The position numbers were made by a program, and so were the translations under genes. Positions 55,683 through 64,000 of a stretch of DNA of 64,000 nt are shown here, piece after piece. Within the stretch, counting starts at the first letter, position 1; the number at the start of each line of letters is the position of its first letter. The DNA is from an uncultured Pelagibacteraceae bacterium (GTDB taxonomy: Bacteria > Pseudomonadota > Alphaproteobacteria > Pelagibacterales > Pelagibacteraceae), in NCBI GenBank assembly GCA_902628495.1, contig CACONH010000005.1, positions 1 to 64,000 of the forward strand, written 5' to 3'. A model generated the notes under the pieces. It made no database searches and was not told where the DNA came from. It saw nothing but the letters and a program-made list of their open reading frames with translations.

Positions 55683-58600
55683 TTATGGATTTGCAGGGGT
55701 TTCAGCTTGTTCTGCTTTTTCTTGCTCAGATAAAAATTTTTGATCGTCTTCTAATGCTTTTTTATTCCATTTGTTTTTAATTGAACCGGTTCCGGCAGGA
55801 ACTAATCTTCCAACAATTACGTTTTCTTTCAATCCAGCTAGAGTATCGACTTTTCCTTTTATGGCAGCATCTGTAAGAACCCTTGTTGTTTCTTGGAAAG
55901 AAGCAGCTGATATAAAAGACTCTGTTTGTAATGAAGCTTTTGTAATTCCCATTAACACTCTTTCTCCAACCGCTGGTTTTTTACCGTTTTTAATTAATTC
56001 TTCGTTTATATTCTCAAGTCTAAACCTATCTATTATTTCACCTGGCAAATAATCTGAGTCTCCAGAGTTTTTTATTTCAACCTTTTTAAGCATTTGTCTT
56101 AAAATGGTTTCAATATGTTTATCATTGATTATAACACCTTGAAGTCTGTAAACCTCCTGAACTTGATTTACAAAATACTCTGTTAGTTCTTTAATACCTA
56201 AAATTCTTAAAATATCATGAGGTAATGGTTGACCGTCTAAAAGATATTCACCTTTTTTGATTTCTTCACCAGGGTTAAAATTGATATGTTTTCCTTTTGG
56301 TATTAGGTAATTTGATGTTTCGCCAGAATCTGAAACAATTGAAACCTTTTGTTTTCCCCTCACTTCTTTTCCAAACATAACTTTACCATCGTTTTCAGCT
56401 ATAATAGCGCTATCTTTGGCTTTCCTTGCTTCAAATAATTCAGCTACTCTTGGTAATCCACCAGTGATATCTTTTGTCTTTGAGGTTTCTTTAGGTAATC
56501 GTGCAATCACATCACCAGCACTAATTTTTTGTCCATCTTTTACTGATAAGATAGAGTCAGGAACTAAATAATATCTAGCTTCATTATCGTCTGCTTTTTT
56601 AACAACATTACCTTTTTCATCTCTAAGAGTAATTCTTGGTTTAAGCTCAGTGTTTTTAGATTGTGATCTCCAATCAATAACTGATTTGGATGATATTCCG
56701 GTTGTATCATCTTGAGTTTCAGAAAGAGAAACTCCATCAATTAAATCTACAAAATTAACAATTCCACTTTTTTCAGCGATAACTGGTGTTGTATAAGGAT
56801 CCCACTCACAAACTTTTGAATTCTTTTTAACTTTATCCCCATTTTTAAAGAAAAGTTTAGATCCGTAAGGAACTTTATAAATTGCAATTTGCATTCCTTT
56901 ATCATCCTCTAAAGAAATTTGTGTATTTCTTCCCATTACTATTTGATTTTTTTTAGAGTCCTCTAATAAGTTCGTATTAATTATTTTTAAAACACCATCG
57001 TTTTTAACAACAATTTGAGAATCTTGTTTAATTTGAGCGGTACCACCAACGTGAAAAGTTCTCATTGTTAATTGTGTACCTGGTTCACCAATCGATTGTG
57101 CAGAAATCATTCCTATAGCTTCACCTACGTTAACCATTTGACCTCTAGAAAGGTCTCTTCCATAACACATTGCACAAACACCTTCTTTAGAACCACAAGT
57201 TATAACGGAGTAAACATTTATAGCTTTTACACCAGCTGCATCAATTTTTTCACAACCAGCTTCATCTATCATTTCACCCTTTTTTATTATAACTTCGCCA
57301 GATATTGGATTTTTGACATTATCAGCAACTACTCTTCCGAGTGCTCTTTCTGATAAACTGACAATAATATTTCCACCTTCAATTATTTCAGATAAAGTAA
57401 TACTTCCTTTGCTCTTACCACAATCTTTTTTTGTAATTGTTAAATCCTGAGCAACATCACATAATCTTCTTGTTAAATAACCTGAATTAGCTGTCTTTAA
57501 TGCTGTATCTGCGAGACCTTTTCTAGCACCATGAGTTGAATTGAAATATTCAAGTGCTGTTAGACCTTCTTTAAAGTTAGATGTAATTGGTGATTCAATG
57601 ATTTCACCAGATGGTTTTGCTATTAAACCTCTCATCCCTGCTAATTGTTTCATTTGAGCTGCAGAACCTCTGGCGCCTGAGTCTGCCATCATAAATACTG
57701 AATTTATATTAAGTCCCTCGTCAGTTTTTTCTGTAGCAGATATACCCTTCATCATTTCAGATGCGACTTTATCTGTACATTTTGACCAAGCATCGACAAC
57801 TTTGTTATATTTTTCCCCTCTTGTAATTAAGCCCTCTGAATATTGATTTTCGTAATCTTTAATCAATTTTTTTGTTTCTTCTATTAATGACTCTTTACTA
57901 TTTGGGATAATCAAATCATCTTTGCCAAAAGATATTCCAGCTTTAAAAGCATGCTTAAACCCTAAGTCTTTAAGTTTATCGCAAAATATAACTGTACTTT
58001 TTTGTCCAGTAAATCTGAAAACAATATCTATTATCTCAGACACAACTTTTTTAGGAAGTATTCTGTCAATTAGGCTGAAAGTTATATCCTTATCTTTAGG
58101 TAATAAATTTGCTAATAAAAATCTTCCAGCTGTACTTGTATGTTTTTCAAATTTTACTTTTCCATTTTCGTCAACAGTTTCAAATCTAGATATAATCCGT
58201 GAATGAATTTTTATACTCCCAGATTCTAAAGCTTGTTCAATTTCAGAATTGTTTACAAAATAACCTTCAACTTTTTTTTCTTGATATGGAGGTAAAGACA
58301 AATAATAAATTCCTAATATCATATCTTGACTAGGCACAATTATAGGTTTTCCATTAGATGGACTTAAAATATTATTTGTTGACATCATTAATACCCTTGC
58401 TTCAAGTTGCGCCTCCAAACTTAAAGGGATGTGTACGGCCATCTGATCTCCATCAAAATCTGCGTTAAATGCTGCACAGGTTAATGGATGTAATTCAATT
58501 GCGTCTCCCTCTATTAATTTAGGTTCAAAAGCTTGAACACCAAGTCTGTGTAATGTTGGGGCTCTATTAAGTATAACAGGATGTTCTCTAACAATTAATT

Positions 58601-59849
58601 CTAATGCATCCCAAACAGCATTTGTTTCTCTCTCCACTAATTTTTTTGCTTGTTTAATTGTTGAGGCTAAACCTAGTTTATTTAATCTTGCATATAAAAA
58701 AGGTTTAAATAATTCTAATGCCATTTTCTTTGGTAAACCACACTCATGTAATTTTAGATCAGGACCTACTACAATTACTGACCTACCGGAGTAATCGACT
58801 CTTTTACCAAGAAGATTTTGTCTAAATCTACCTTGTTTACCTTTTAACATTTCAGCTAAAGATTTTAATGGTCTTTTACCAGTGCCAGTTATTACTCTAC
58901 CTCTTCTTCCATTATCAAAAAGAGCATCAACTGACTCTTGTAACATTCTTTTTTCATTTCTAACTATTATATCTGGAGCTTTTAGATCCATTAATCTTTT
59001 TAAACGATTATTTCTATTTATAACTCTTCTATATAGATCATTTAAATCAGATGTCGCAAATCTACCTCCATCTAAAGGTACTAACGGTCTTAATTCAGGT
59101 GGGATAACTGGAATTACAGTTAATATCATCCACTCGGGTTTATTACCTGTTTTAATAAATGAGTCTATAAGCTTTAAACGTTTAATTGATCTTTCTTCAG
59201 AGACTTTTGATTTTGTCTCATTAATAGTTTTAACCAGTAATTCTTTTTCCTTTTGAAGATCTATTGATTTTAATATTTCTAAAATTGCTTCAGCACCAAT
59301 ACCTGCTGTAAATGCTTCATCACCAAATTCATCTTGATATTTAATTAATTCCTCTTCAGACAATAACTGATTTTTTTTAAGACCAGTTAATCCAGGTTCT
59401 ATAACTATGAAATTTTCAAAATATAGAACTCTTTCAACTTCCTTTAGTTTCATGTCTATAGCTAGTGATATTCTGCTTGGTAGTGACTTTAAAAACCATA
59501 TATGTGCAACTGGTGTTGCTAAATTAATGTGACCCATTCTTTCACGTCTGACATTAGATTTGGTTACTTCTACACCGCATTTTTCACAAATTATGCCTCT
59601 AAATTTCATTCTTTTATATTTACCACATAGACACTCGTAATCTTTTATAGGACCAAAAATTCTTGCACAAAATAAACCGTCTTTTTCAGGTCTGAAAGTT
59701 CTATAGTTTATTGTTTCAGGTTTTTTAATTTCACCGTAAGTCCAAGATTTGATCTTTTCAGGACTTGCGAGAGAAATTTTTATACTATTAAAATTTTGTG
59801 CATCAGAAATTTCACTAGTTTTAAATATGCTACTTAAATCTTTTTTCAT
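55683..59849 (-). CDS. rpoC: RNA polymerase beta' subunit
   Basis: Beta' carries the RNA polymerase active site. The 1388-aa protein has the N-terminal zinc site ([17 protein letters not shown]) and the catalytic [12 protein letters not shown] with Asp464, Asp466 and Asp468. The second zinc cluster is [14 protein letters not shown]. The trigger-loop and jaw regions are complete. The C-terminus is a short Ala/Glu/Pro tail. It starts 2 nt after the stop of a cytochrome c gene that separates it from rpoB, an unusual arrangement. It is followed by the 153-bp gap before rpsL. Confidence 0.98.
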   Translation of the reverse strand: MKKDLSSIFKTSEISDAQNFNSIKISLASPEKIKSWTYGEIKKPETINYRTFRPEKDGLFCARIFGPIKDYECLCGKYKRMKFRGIICEKCGVEVTKSNVRRERMGHINLATPVAHIWFLKSLPSRISLAIDMKLKEVERVLYFENFIVIEPGLTGLKKNQLLSEEELIKYQDEFGDEAFTAGIGAEAILEILKSIDLQKEKELLVKTINETKSKVSEERSIKRLKLIDSFIKTGNKPEWMILTVIPVIPPELRPLVPLDGGRFATSDLNDLYRRVINRNNRLKRLMDLKAPDIIVRNEKRMLQESVDALFDNGRRGRVITGTGKRPLKSLAEMLKGKQGRFRQNLLGKRVDYSGRSVIVVGPDLKLHECGLPKKMALELFKPFLYARLNKLGLASTIKQAKKLVERETNAVWDALELIVREHPVILNRAPTLHRLGVQAFEPKLIEGDAIELHPLTCAAFNADFDGDQMAVHIPLSLEAQLEARVLMMSTNNILSPSNGKPIIVPSQDMILGIYYLSLPPYQEKKVEGYFVNNSEIEQALESGSIKIHSRIISRFETVDENGKVKFEKHTSTAGRFLLANLLPKDKDITFSLIDRILPKKVVSEIIDIVFRFTGQKSTVIFCDKLKDLGFKHAFKAGISFGKDDLIIPNSKESLIEETKKLIKDYENQYSEGLITRGEKYNKVVDAWSKCTDKVASEMMKGISATEKTDEGLNINSVFMMADSGARGSAAQMKQLAGMRGLIAKPSGEIIESPITSNFKEGLTALEYFNSTHGARKGLADTALKTANSGYLTRRLCDVAQDLTITKKDCGKSKGSITLSEIIEGGNIIVSLSERALGRVVADNVKNPISGEVIIKKGEMIDEAGCEKIDAAGVKAINVYSVITCGSKEGVCAMCYGRDLSRGQMVNVGEAIGMISAQSIGEPGTQLTMRTFHVGGTAQIKQDSQIVVKNDGVLKIINTNLLEDSKKNQIVMGRNTQISLEDDKGMQIAIYKVPYGSKLFFKNGDKVKKNSKVCEWDPYTTPVIAEKSGIVNFVDLIDGVSLSETQDDTTGISSKSVIDWRSQSKNTELKPRITLRDEKGNVVKKADDNEARYYLVPDSILSVKDGQKISAGDVIARLPKETSKTKDITGGLPRVAELFEARKAKDSAIIAENDGKVMFGKEVRGKQKVSIVSDSGETSNYLIPKGKHINFNPGEEIKKGEYLLDGQPLPHDILRILGIKELTEYFVNQVQEVYRLQGVIINDKHIETILRQMLKKVEIKNSGDSDYLPGEIIDRFRLENINEELIKNGKKPAVGERVLMGITKASLQTESFISAASFQETTRVLTDAAIKGKVDTLAGLKENVIVGRLVPAGTGSIKNKWNKKALEDDQKFLSEQEKAEQAETPANP

Positions 59850-59851
59850 AA

Positions 59852-60160
59852 TTATTGTACAAATGAGCTCAGTTTATTTTTCCAATTTTTACCTTCTGTT
59901 GAAACAAATATAGCTACAGCCTCTATTTCTTTTTCAGTCAATTTATCTTTGTATGCTGGCATAACGCCGTAACCATTTGTTACTATGTTTATAACGTGCT
60001 CTTCAGATAATTGATTATTTCCTCCATCTGCTGCATTTAATATATGGCAGTTTACACAAGCCTCTTTGTTATAAAAAATATTCTCACCTATATTTATTAA
60101 ATCCTCTGCGTAAGAAAGATTTGTAAAAAACAAAAATATTAAAAAAATTAATTTTTTCAT
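59852..60160 (-). CDS. Small secreted class I c-type cytochrome
   Basis: This 102-aa protein has a Sec signal peptide (residues 1-18, cleavage SYA/ED), leaving a mature cytochrome of about 84 residues. The haem-binding motif is Cys35-Val-Asn-Cys38-His39 (EACVNCHI). The likely distal ligand is Met67 in [12 protein letters not shown], followed by the C-terminal helix [13 protein letters not shown], a c6/c553-like layout. It would shuttle electrons in the periplasm; the partner is unknown. Gaps to rpoB and rpoC are 2 nt each, so it is embedded in the rpoBC operon and must be transcribed with RNA polymerase genes. Composition does not differ visibly from its neighbours. Confidence 0.9.
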   Translation of the reverse strand: MKKLIFLIFLFFTNLSYAEDLINIGENIFYNKEACVNCHILNAADGGNNQLSEEHVINIVTNGYGVMPAYKDKLTEKEIEAVAIFVSTEGKNWKNKLSSFVQ

Positions 60161-60162
60161 AA

Positions 60163-63100
60163 TTAGTTAAGCTCCACGTTTAATGCAAGAGATTTTATTT
60201 CTTTAACTAGAACATTAAAGGACTCTGGTATACCAGACTCAAAGTTTTCCTCACCTTTGACTATAGTCTCATAAACTTTAACTCTACCAGCAACATCATC
60301 TGATTTCACAGTTAAAATTTCTTGAAGAGTATAAGAAGCACCATAAGCTTCTAGTGCCCACACTTCCATCTCGCCAAATCTCTGACCTCCAAGTTGTGCT
60401 TTTCCTCCTAAAGGTTGTTGAGTAACAAGACTGTAAGGACCTGTAGATCTTGCATGTATTTTATCCTCAACTAAGTGGTGGAGTTTTAACATATAAATTG
60501 TACCTACTGTTACAGGTCTATCGAATTTCTCACCAGTTCTTCCATCCCAGAGTTCTGTTTGGCCTGACTTAGGTAACTTTGCTAAATCAAGCATCTCAGT
60601 CACATCTCTCTCCTTCGCACCATCGAATACAGGAGTAGATATAGGTACACCATTCATTAAATTTTCACAAAGATCGGAAAATTCATTCTTAGATAATTTT
60701 TCTATTGAATCTCCAAGTATTTCTTGACCATAAACAGATTTCATAAATTCCTTGATTTTTGAAGTTAACTCTAATTTTTTTTGATTTTCATAAATTAAGG
60801 ATTTTAATTTGTCGCCTAACTCTGTACATGCCCAGCCTAAATGAGTTTCTAGAATTTGACCAACGTTCATCCTGCTTGGAACACCTAGTGGGTTTAATAC
60901 AATATCAACGGGCTTACCATTTTGTCTATAAGGCATATCCTCTACTGGCACGATTTTACTAACAACACCTTTGTTTCCATGTCTTCCAGACATTTTATCT
61001 CCAGGTCTCAATCTTCTTTTAATCGCAACAAATACTTTTACCATTTTCATAACGCTTGGTAAAAGATCATCACCTTGTCTAATTTTTAAAACTTTATCTT
61101 CAAATCTTTCTTTAATATCCAAACTTGCATTATCGAATTGTTCTTTAAGTTTATTTAAAATTTCATTTTTTTTTGTATCATTTAAATCAATTTTAAAAAT
61201 ATCAGCAGTAGATAGTTCAGATATATTTTCTTGATTAATTTCAGTACCTTGATTTAAGTTTTTGATTTTTTTAGGTAACTTAAAGCCAGTTAAAATTTGT
61301 AGTGCTCTTTGTTTTATACTTCTATTTAAAATTTCTTCTTCGACTATTCTATCTTGTTGTACTAAATCAATTTCTGCTCTTTCGATAGTAATAGATCTTT
61401 CGTCCTTTTCGATTCCATGTCGGTTAAATACTCTTACATCAATTACTGTGCCACCACTGCCACTAGGCATCTTTAATGATGTATCTGTTACATCAATAGC
61501 TTTTTCACCAAAAATTGATCTTAATAATTTTTCTTCAGGACCTGAAGCAGTGTCACCTTTAGGAGTGACTTTACCAACTAATATATCTCCTGGTTTTACC
61601 TCTGCACCTATATAAACTATACCTGACTCGTCTAAGTTTTTTAATGCTTCCTCATTAACATTGGGTATATCTCTTGTTATATCTTCCTCACCAAGTTTTG
61701 TGTCCCTTGCCATTACCTCGTACTCTTCAATATGGACTGATGTAAATACATCGTCTGTTACACATCTCTCAGAAATTAATATTGAATCTTCAAAGTTGTA
61801 ACCTTGCCAAGGCATAAATGCTACTGTTACATTTTTGCCTAGTGCTAATTCACCAATTTTAGTAGATGGGCCGTCTGCAATTATATCTCCACTCTTAACC
61901 TTATCACCAACTCTAACTAGTGGTTTTTGGTTAATACAAGTATTTTGGTTCGATCTTTTAAATTTTTGTAGATTGTAAATATCTACACCAGATTTTGAAT
62001 AATCTGTTTCACTAGTTGCTTTTATTACTATTCTTTTTCCATCAATTTTATCAACTACACCATCTCTTTTTGCTACAATAGTTACTCCAGAGTCTAAAGC
62101 AACATCGCTTTCTATTCCCGTTCCAACTAGAGGAGATTCTGGTTTAAGCAAAGGCACAGCTTGTCTCATCATATTAGATCCCATTAAAGCTCTATTTGCA
62201 TCATCGTTCTCTAAAAATGGTATCAATGATGCAGCTACAGAAACTAATTGTTTTGGGGAAACATCAATGTAATCGATATTTTCAGGTTTAGATAATATGA
62301 AATTTAAATTTTGTCTGCTTGAAACTAAATCCTCTGTTAATTTTCCATTTTTGTCAATTTTTGAGTTAGCTTGGGCAATTGTATATTTTGTTTCCTCCAT
62401 TGCTGACAAATATTCTATCTTGTCTTGTACAACGCCTTCAATTACCTTTCTGTATGGTGACTCTATAAAACCATATTTGTTAATTTTTGAGTAAGTTGAC
62501 AAACTATTTATTAAACCAATATTAGGTCCCTCTGGAGTTTCTATAGGGCATATTCTGCCATAGTGAGTAGGATGAACATCTCTAACTTCAAAACCAGCTC
62601 TCTCTCTTGTCAAACCACCAGGGCCTAAAGCAGAAACTCTTCTTTTATGAGTTATTTCAGACAGTGGATTTGTTTGATCCATAAATTGAGAAAGTTGAGA
62701 AGTTGCGAAAAAGTCTTTTAAAGAAATTGTTAAAGGTTTTGCATTTATTAAATCTTGTGGCATGGCGGACTCTACATCTAAAGTTGTCATTTTTTCTTTA
62801 ATTGCCCTTTCCATTCTATAAACACCAATTCTTGCTTGGTTCTCTACAAGCTCGCCCACTGATCTAACTCTTCTATTTCCTAAATGGTCTATGTCATCAA
62901 CCTCATCTTTACCGTCTCTTAGGTCTAACATTTTTTTAATTATTGAAATGATGTCATCGTTTCTTAGTATTGTAATTTTATCTGAGCAATTAAGATTTAA
63001 TCTAGAATTTAATTTTACTCTTCCTACATCAGATAAATCATATCTATCTGAACTAAAAAATAAGTTATTAAAAATTTGAGAGGCTATATCAATAGTTGGT

Positions 63101-64000
63101 GGCTCCCCAGGTCTAAGTACTTTGTAAATTTCATTTATCGCATCATTTTTATTCTCATTTTTGTCATTAAACAATGTTTGTAATAAATAAGGACCTTTAT
63201 TTATAGAATTTGTATAAGCGGTTTCAATAGTTGTAATATTCTGCTCAATAACTTTATTTACAATAGTTTCATTTAATTCGGTTCCAATTTTAAATGTATC
63301 TTCCCCTAATATAAATTGTTTTGTTAAATATTTTCCAAATAAAAACTCACTAGATACGATAATTTCTTTCAATCCATCAGAATGTAGTTTTTTTGCTTTT
63401 AAATAATTTATTTTTTCACCTTTTTTAATAATTACCTTATTTGATTTTGCATCAATTATTTCCTCAGAAAAATTTTTGGACTTATAGTTTTCAGGATTAA
63501 ACTTTGTTTTCCATTTTTTTGATTTACTATCAAAATTATAAACTTCCTTATCATAAAATTCATTAATCATGTCGGATTTATTAAATCCTAAAGCTAACAA
63601 TAATGTTGATACTAAAATTTTCTTTTTTCTATCTACTCTAAAATATAATAGATCTTTGACATCAAATTCAAAGTCAAGCCAAGAACCTCTATTAGGAATT
63701 ACTCTACAATTAAATAATAATTTACCACTAGCATGAGATTTGCCTTTATCATGGTCAAAAAATACACCTGGACTTCTGTGCATTTGATTTACAACAACTC
63801 TTTGAACTCCGTTTGTTATAAAAGTTCCACTATTAGTCATCATTGGAACTTCGCCCATATATACTTCTTGCTCTTTGGCAGATAGTATATCTTTAGTATT
63901 ATTTTCTTGGTTTATTTCATAAACAACAAGTCTCAAATTACATTTTAATGCTGACGAATAAGTTAAGCCTCTTTGTATACATTCCTCAACATCAAATTTA
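60163..64000 (-). CDS. rpoB: RNA polymerase beta subunit (5' end outside window)
   Basis: Beta forms the upper jaw and rifampicin pocket of RNA polymerase. The reading frame continues to the window edge: residues [19 protein letters not shown] precede the first in-frame start codon, a TTG at 63936. That TTG is internal and not the true start. Roughly 80-100 N-terminal residues lie beyond the window. The Rif-region [20 protein letters not shown] is unmodified relative to sensitive enzymes, and the C-terminal [18 protein letters not shown] and [10 protein letters not shown] are present. The next gene downstream is a cytochrome c rather than rpoC. Confidence 0.98.
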   Translation of the reverse strand, partial: KFDVEECIQRGLTYSSALKCNLRLVVYEINQENNTKDILSAKEQEVYMGEVPMMTNSGTFITNGVQRVVVNQMHRSPGVFFDHDKGKSHASGKLLFNCRVIPNRGSWLDFEFDVKDLLYFRVDRKKKILVSTLLLALGFNKSDMINEFYDKEVYNFDSKSKKWKTKFNPENYKSKNFSEEIIDAKSNKVIIKKGEKINYLKAKKLHSDGLKEIIVSSEFLFGKYLTKQFILGEDTFKIGTELNETIVNKVIEQNITTIETAYTNSINKGPYLLQTLFNDKNENKNDAINEIYKVLRPGEPPTIDIASQIFNNLFFSSDRYDLSDVGRVKLNSRLNLNCSDKITILRNDDIISIIKKMLDLRDGKDEVDDIDHLGNRRVRSVGELVENQARIGVYRMERAIKEKMTTLDVESAMPQDLINAKPLTISLKDFFATSQLSQFMDQTNPLSEITHKRRVSALGPGGLTRERAGFEVRDVHPTHYGRICPIETPEGPNIGLINSLSTYSKINKYGFIESPYRKVIEGVVQDKIEYLSAMEETKYTIAQANSKIDKNGKLTEDLVSSRQNLNFILSKPENIDYIDVSPKQLVSVAASLIPFLENDDANRALMGSNMMRQAVPLLKPESPLVGTGIESDVALDSGVTIVAKRDGVVDKIDGKRIVIKATSETDYSKSGVDIYNLQKFKRSNQNTCINQKPLVRVGDKVKSGDIIADGPSTKIGELALGKNVTVAFMPWQGYNFEDSILISERCVTDDVFTSVHIEEYEVMARDTKLGEEDITRDIPNVNEEALKNLDESGIVYIGAEVKPGDILVGKVTPKGDTASGPEEKLLRSIFGEKAIDVTDTSLKMPSGSGGTVIDVRVFNRHGIEKDERSITIERAEIDLVQQDRIVEEEILNRSIKQRALQILTGFKLPKKIKNLNQGTEINQENISELSTADIFKIDLNDTKKNEILNKLKEQFDNASLDIKERFEDKVLKIRQGDDLLPSVMKMVKVFVAIKRRLRPGDKMSGRHGNKGVVSKIVPVEDMPYRQNGKPVDIVLNPLGVPSRMNVGQILETHLGWACTELGDKLKSLIYENQKKLELTSKIKEFMKSVYGQEILGDSIEKLSKNEFSDLCENLMNGVPISTPVFDGAKERDVTEMLDLAKLPKSGQTELWDGRTGEKFDRPVTVGTIYMLKLHHLVEDKIHARSTGPYSLVTQQPLGGKAQLGGQRFGEMEVWALEAYGASYTLQEILTVKSDDVAGRVKVYETIVKGEENFESGIPESFNVLVKEIKSLALNVELN

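Noticed and set aside
58882-59256. Plus-strand open frame of 124 codons within rpoC
   Set aside because: It is antisense to the conserved rpoC sequence. It has no recognisable domain and is expected from the low stop density opposite a highly biased gene.
61262-61615. Plus-strand open frame of 117 codons within rpoB
   Set aside because: A shadow of rpoB; no start context, no motif.
63936-63936. TTG at 63936 as the rpoB start
   Set aside because: The frame stays open to the window edge and encodes the conserved FDVEEC...RGLTYS region upstream, so this codon is internal.
1-64000. Mobile elements, prophage, CRISPR, toxin-antitoxin or defence islands
   Set aside because: No transposase, integrase, repeat-spacer array or compositionally distinct segment was seen; the gene content is core metabolism and information processing throughout.

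Overview
The window is chromosomal DNA from a streamlined, very AT-rich alphaproteobacterium. The best match is the SAR11 clade (Pelagibacterales, 'Candidatus Pelagibacter'-like). The reasons are: base composition of roughly 70% A+T, lysine/isoleucine/asparagine-rich proteins, almost no intergenic DNA (the longest gene-free stretch is about 153 bp, 55530-55682), many ATGA/TAATG-type overlaps, a heterotetrameric sarcosine oxidase operon, and gene orders typical of Alphaproteobacteria (nrdR-ribD, pdxJ-acpS-lepB-rnc-recO, pyrB-pyrC-plsY-topA, secY-adk-rpsM-rpsK-rpoA-rplQ). The lineage is inferred from gene content; there is no 16S gene here. I saw no insertion sequence, prophage, CRISPR array or rRNA operon.

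Layout. (1) 1-3712, minus strand: a 2-oxoglutarate/Fe(II) oxygenase-like gene, rpiB, glyA, nrdR and ribD (its 3' end lies outside the window). (2) 3786-12092: hemB on the plus strand meets a ten-gene minus-strand operon, dapA-smpB-folK-RSH(spoT/relA)-pyrE-pdxJ-acpS-lepB-rnc-recO. It mixes lysine/cell-wall, folate, alarmone, pyrimidine, PLP, lipid, secretion, RNA-processing and repair functions. (3) 12134-21287: an Slt-type lytic transglycosylase, tRNA-Ser(GCU) on the minus strand, then soxBDAG followed by an ABC substrate-binding protein and permease with no ATPase gene. (4) 21280-27406, minus: gatC-gatA-gatB, an O-methyltransferase, the tRNA hydroxylase trhO and a MATE exporter. (5) 27452-33814, plus: ruvX, pyrB, a dihydroorotase-like pyrC lacking key metal ligands, plsY, topA and a RidA-family gene. 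(6) 33815-38817: galU-ugd, panC, mgtE, lipB. (7) 38806-64000, minus: a 25-kb information-processing block reading rpoB (5' end outside the window) - cytochrome c - rpoC - rpsL - rpsG - fusA - the S10, spc and alpha ribosomal clusters with secY, adk and rpoA - rplQ - a pseudouridine synthase.

How it fits together. Region 7 builds RNA polymerase and most of the ribosome. The RSH enzyme in region 2 would set (p)ppGpp levels that act on that machinery. SoxBDAG oxidises sarcosine to glycine, and GlyA (region 1) interconverts glycine and serine through the same one-carbon folate pool that FolK helps make. PyrE, PyrB and the PyrC-like protein cover parts of pyrimidine synthesis.

The most notable items are: a small secreted c-type cytochrome gene inserted seamlessly between rpoB and rpoC; a long imperfect hairpin filling the entire gap between soxG and the downstream binding-protein gene; a dihydroorotase homologue with the HxH metal motif replaced; an RSH protein lacking most of the region between TGS and ACT; a 74-nt overlap of smpB and folK; several promoters placed so close to the start codon that leaderless or near-leaderless mRNAs are implied; and five of six convergent junctions with zero or negative spacing. 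I did not find a clearly new multi-gene system. The cytochrome/RNA-polymerase arrangement and the soxG-downstream RNA element are the best candidates for something undescribed.
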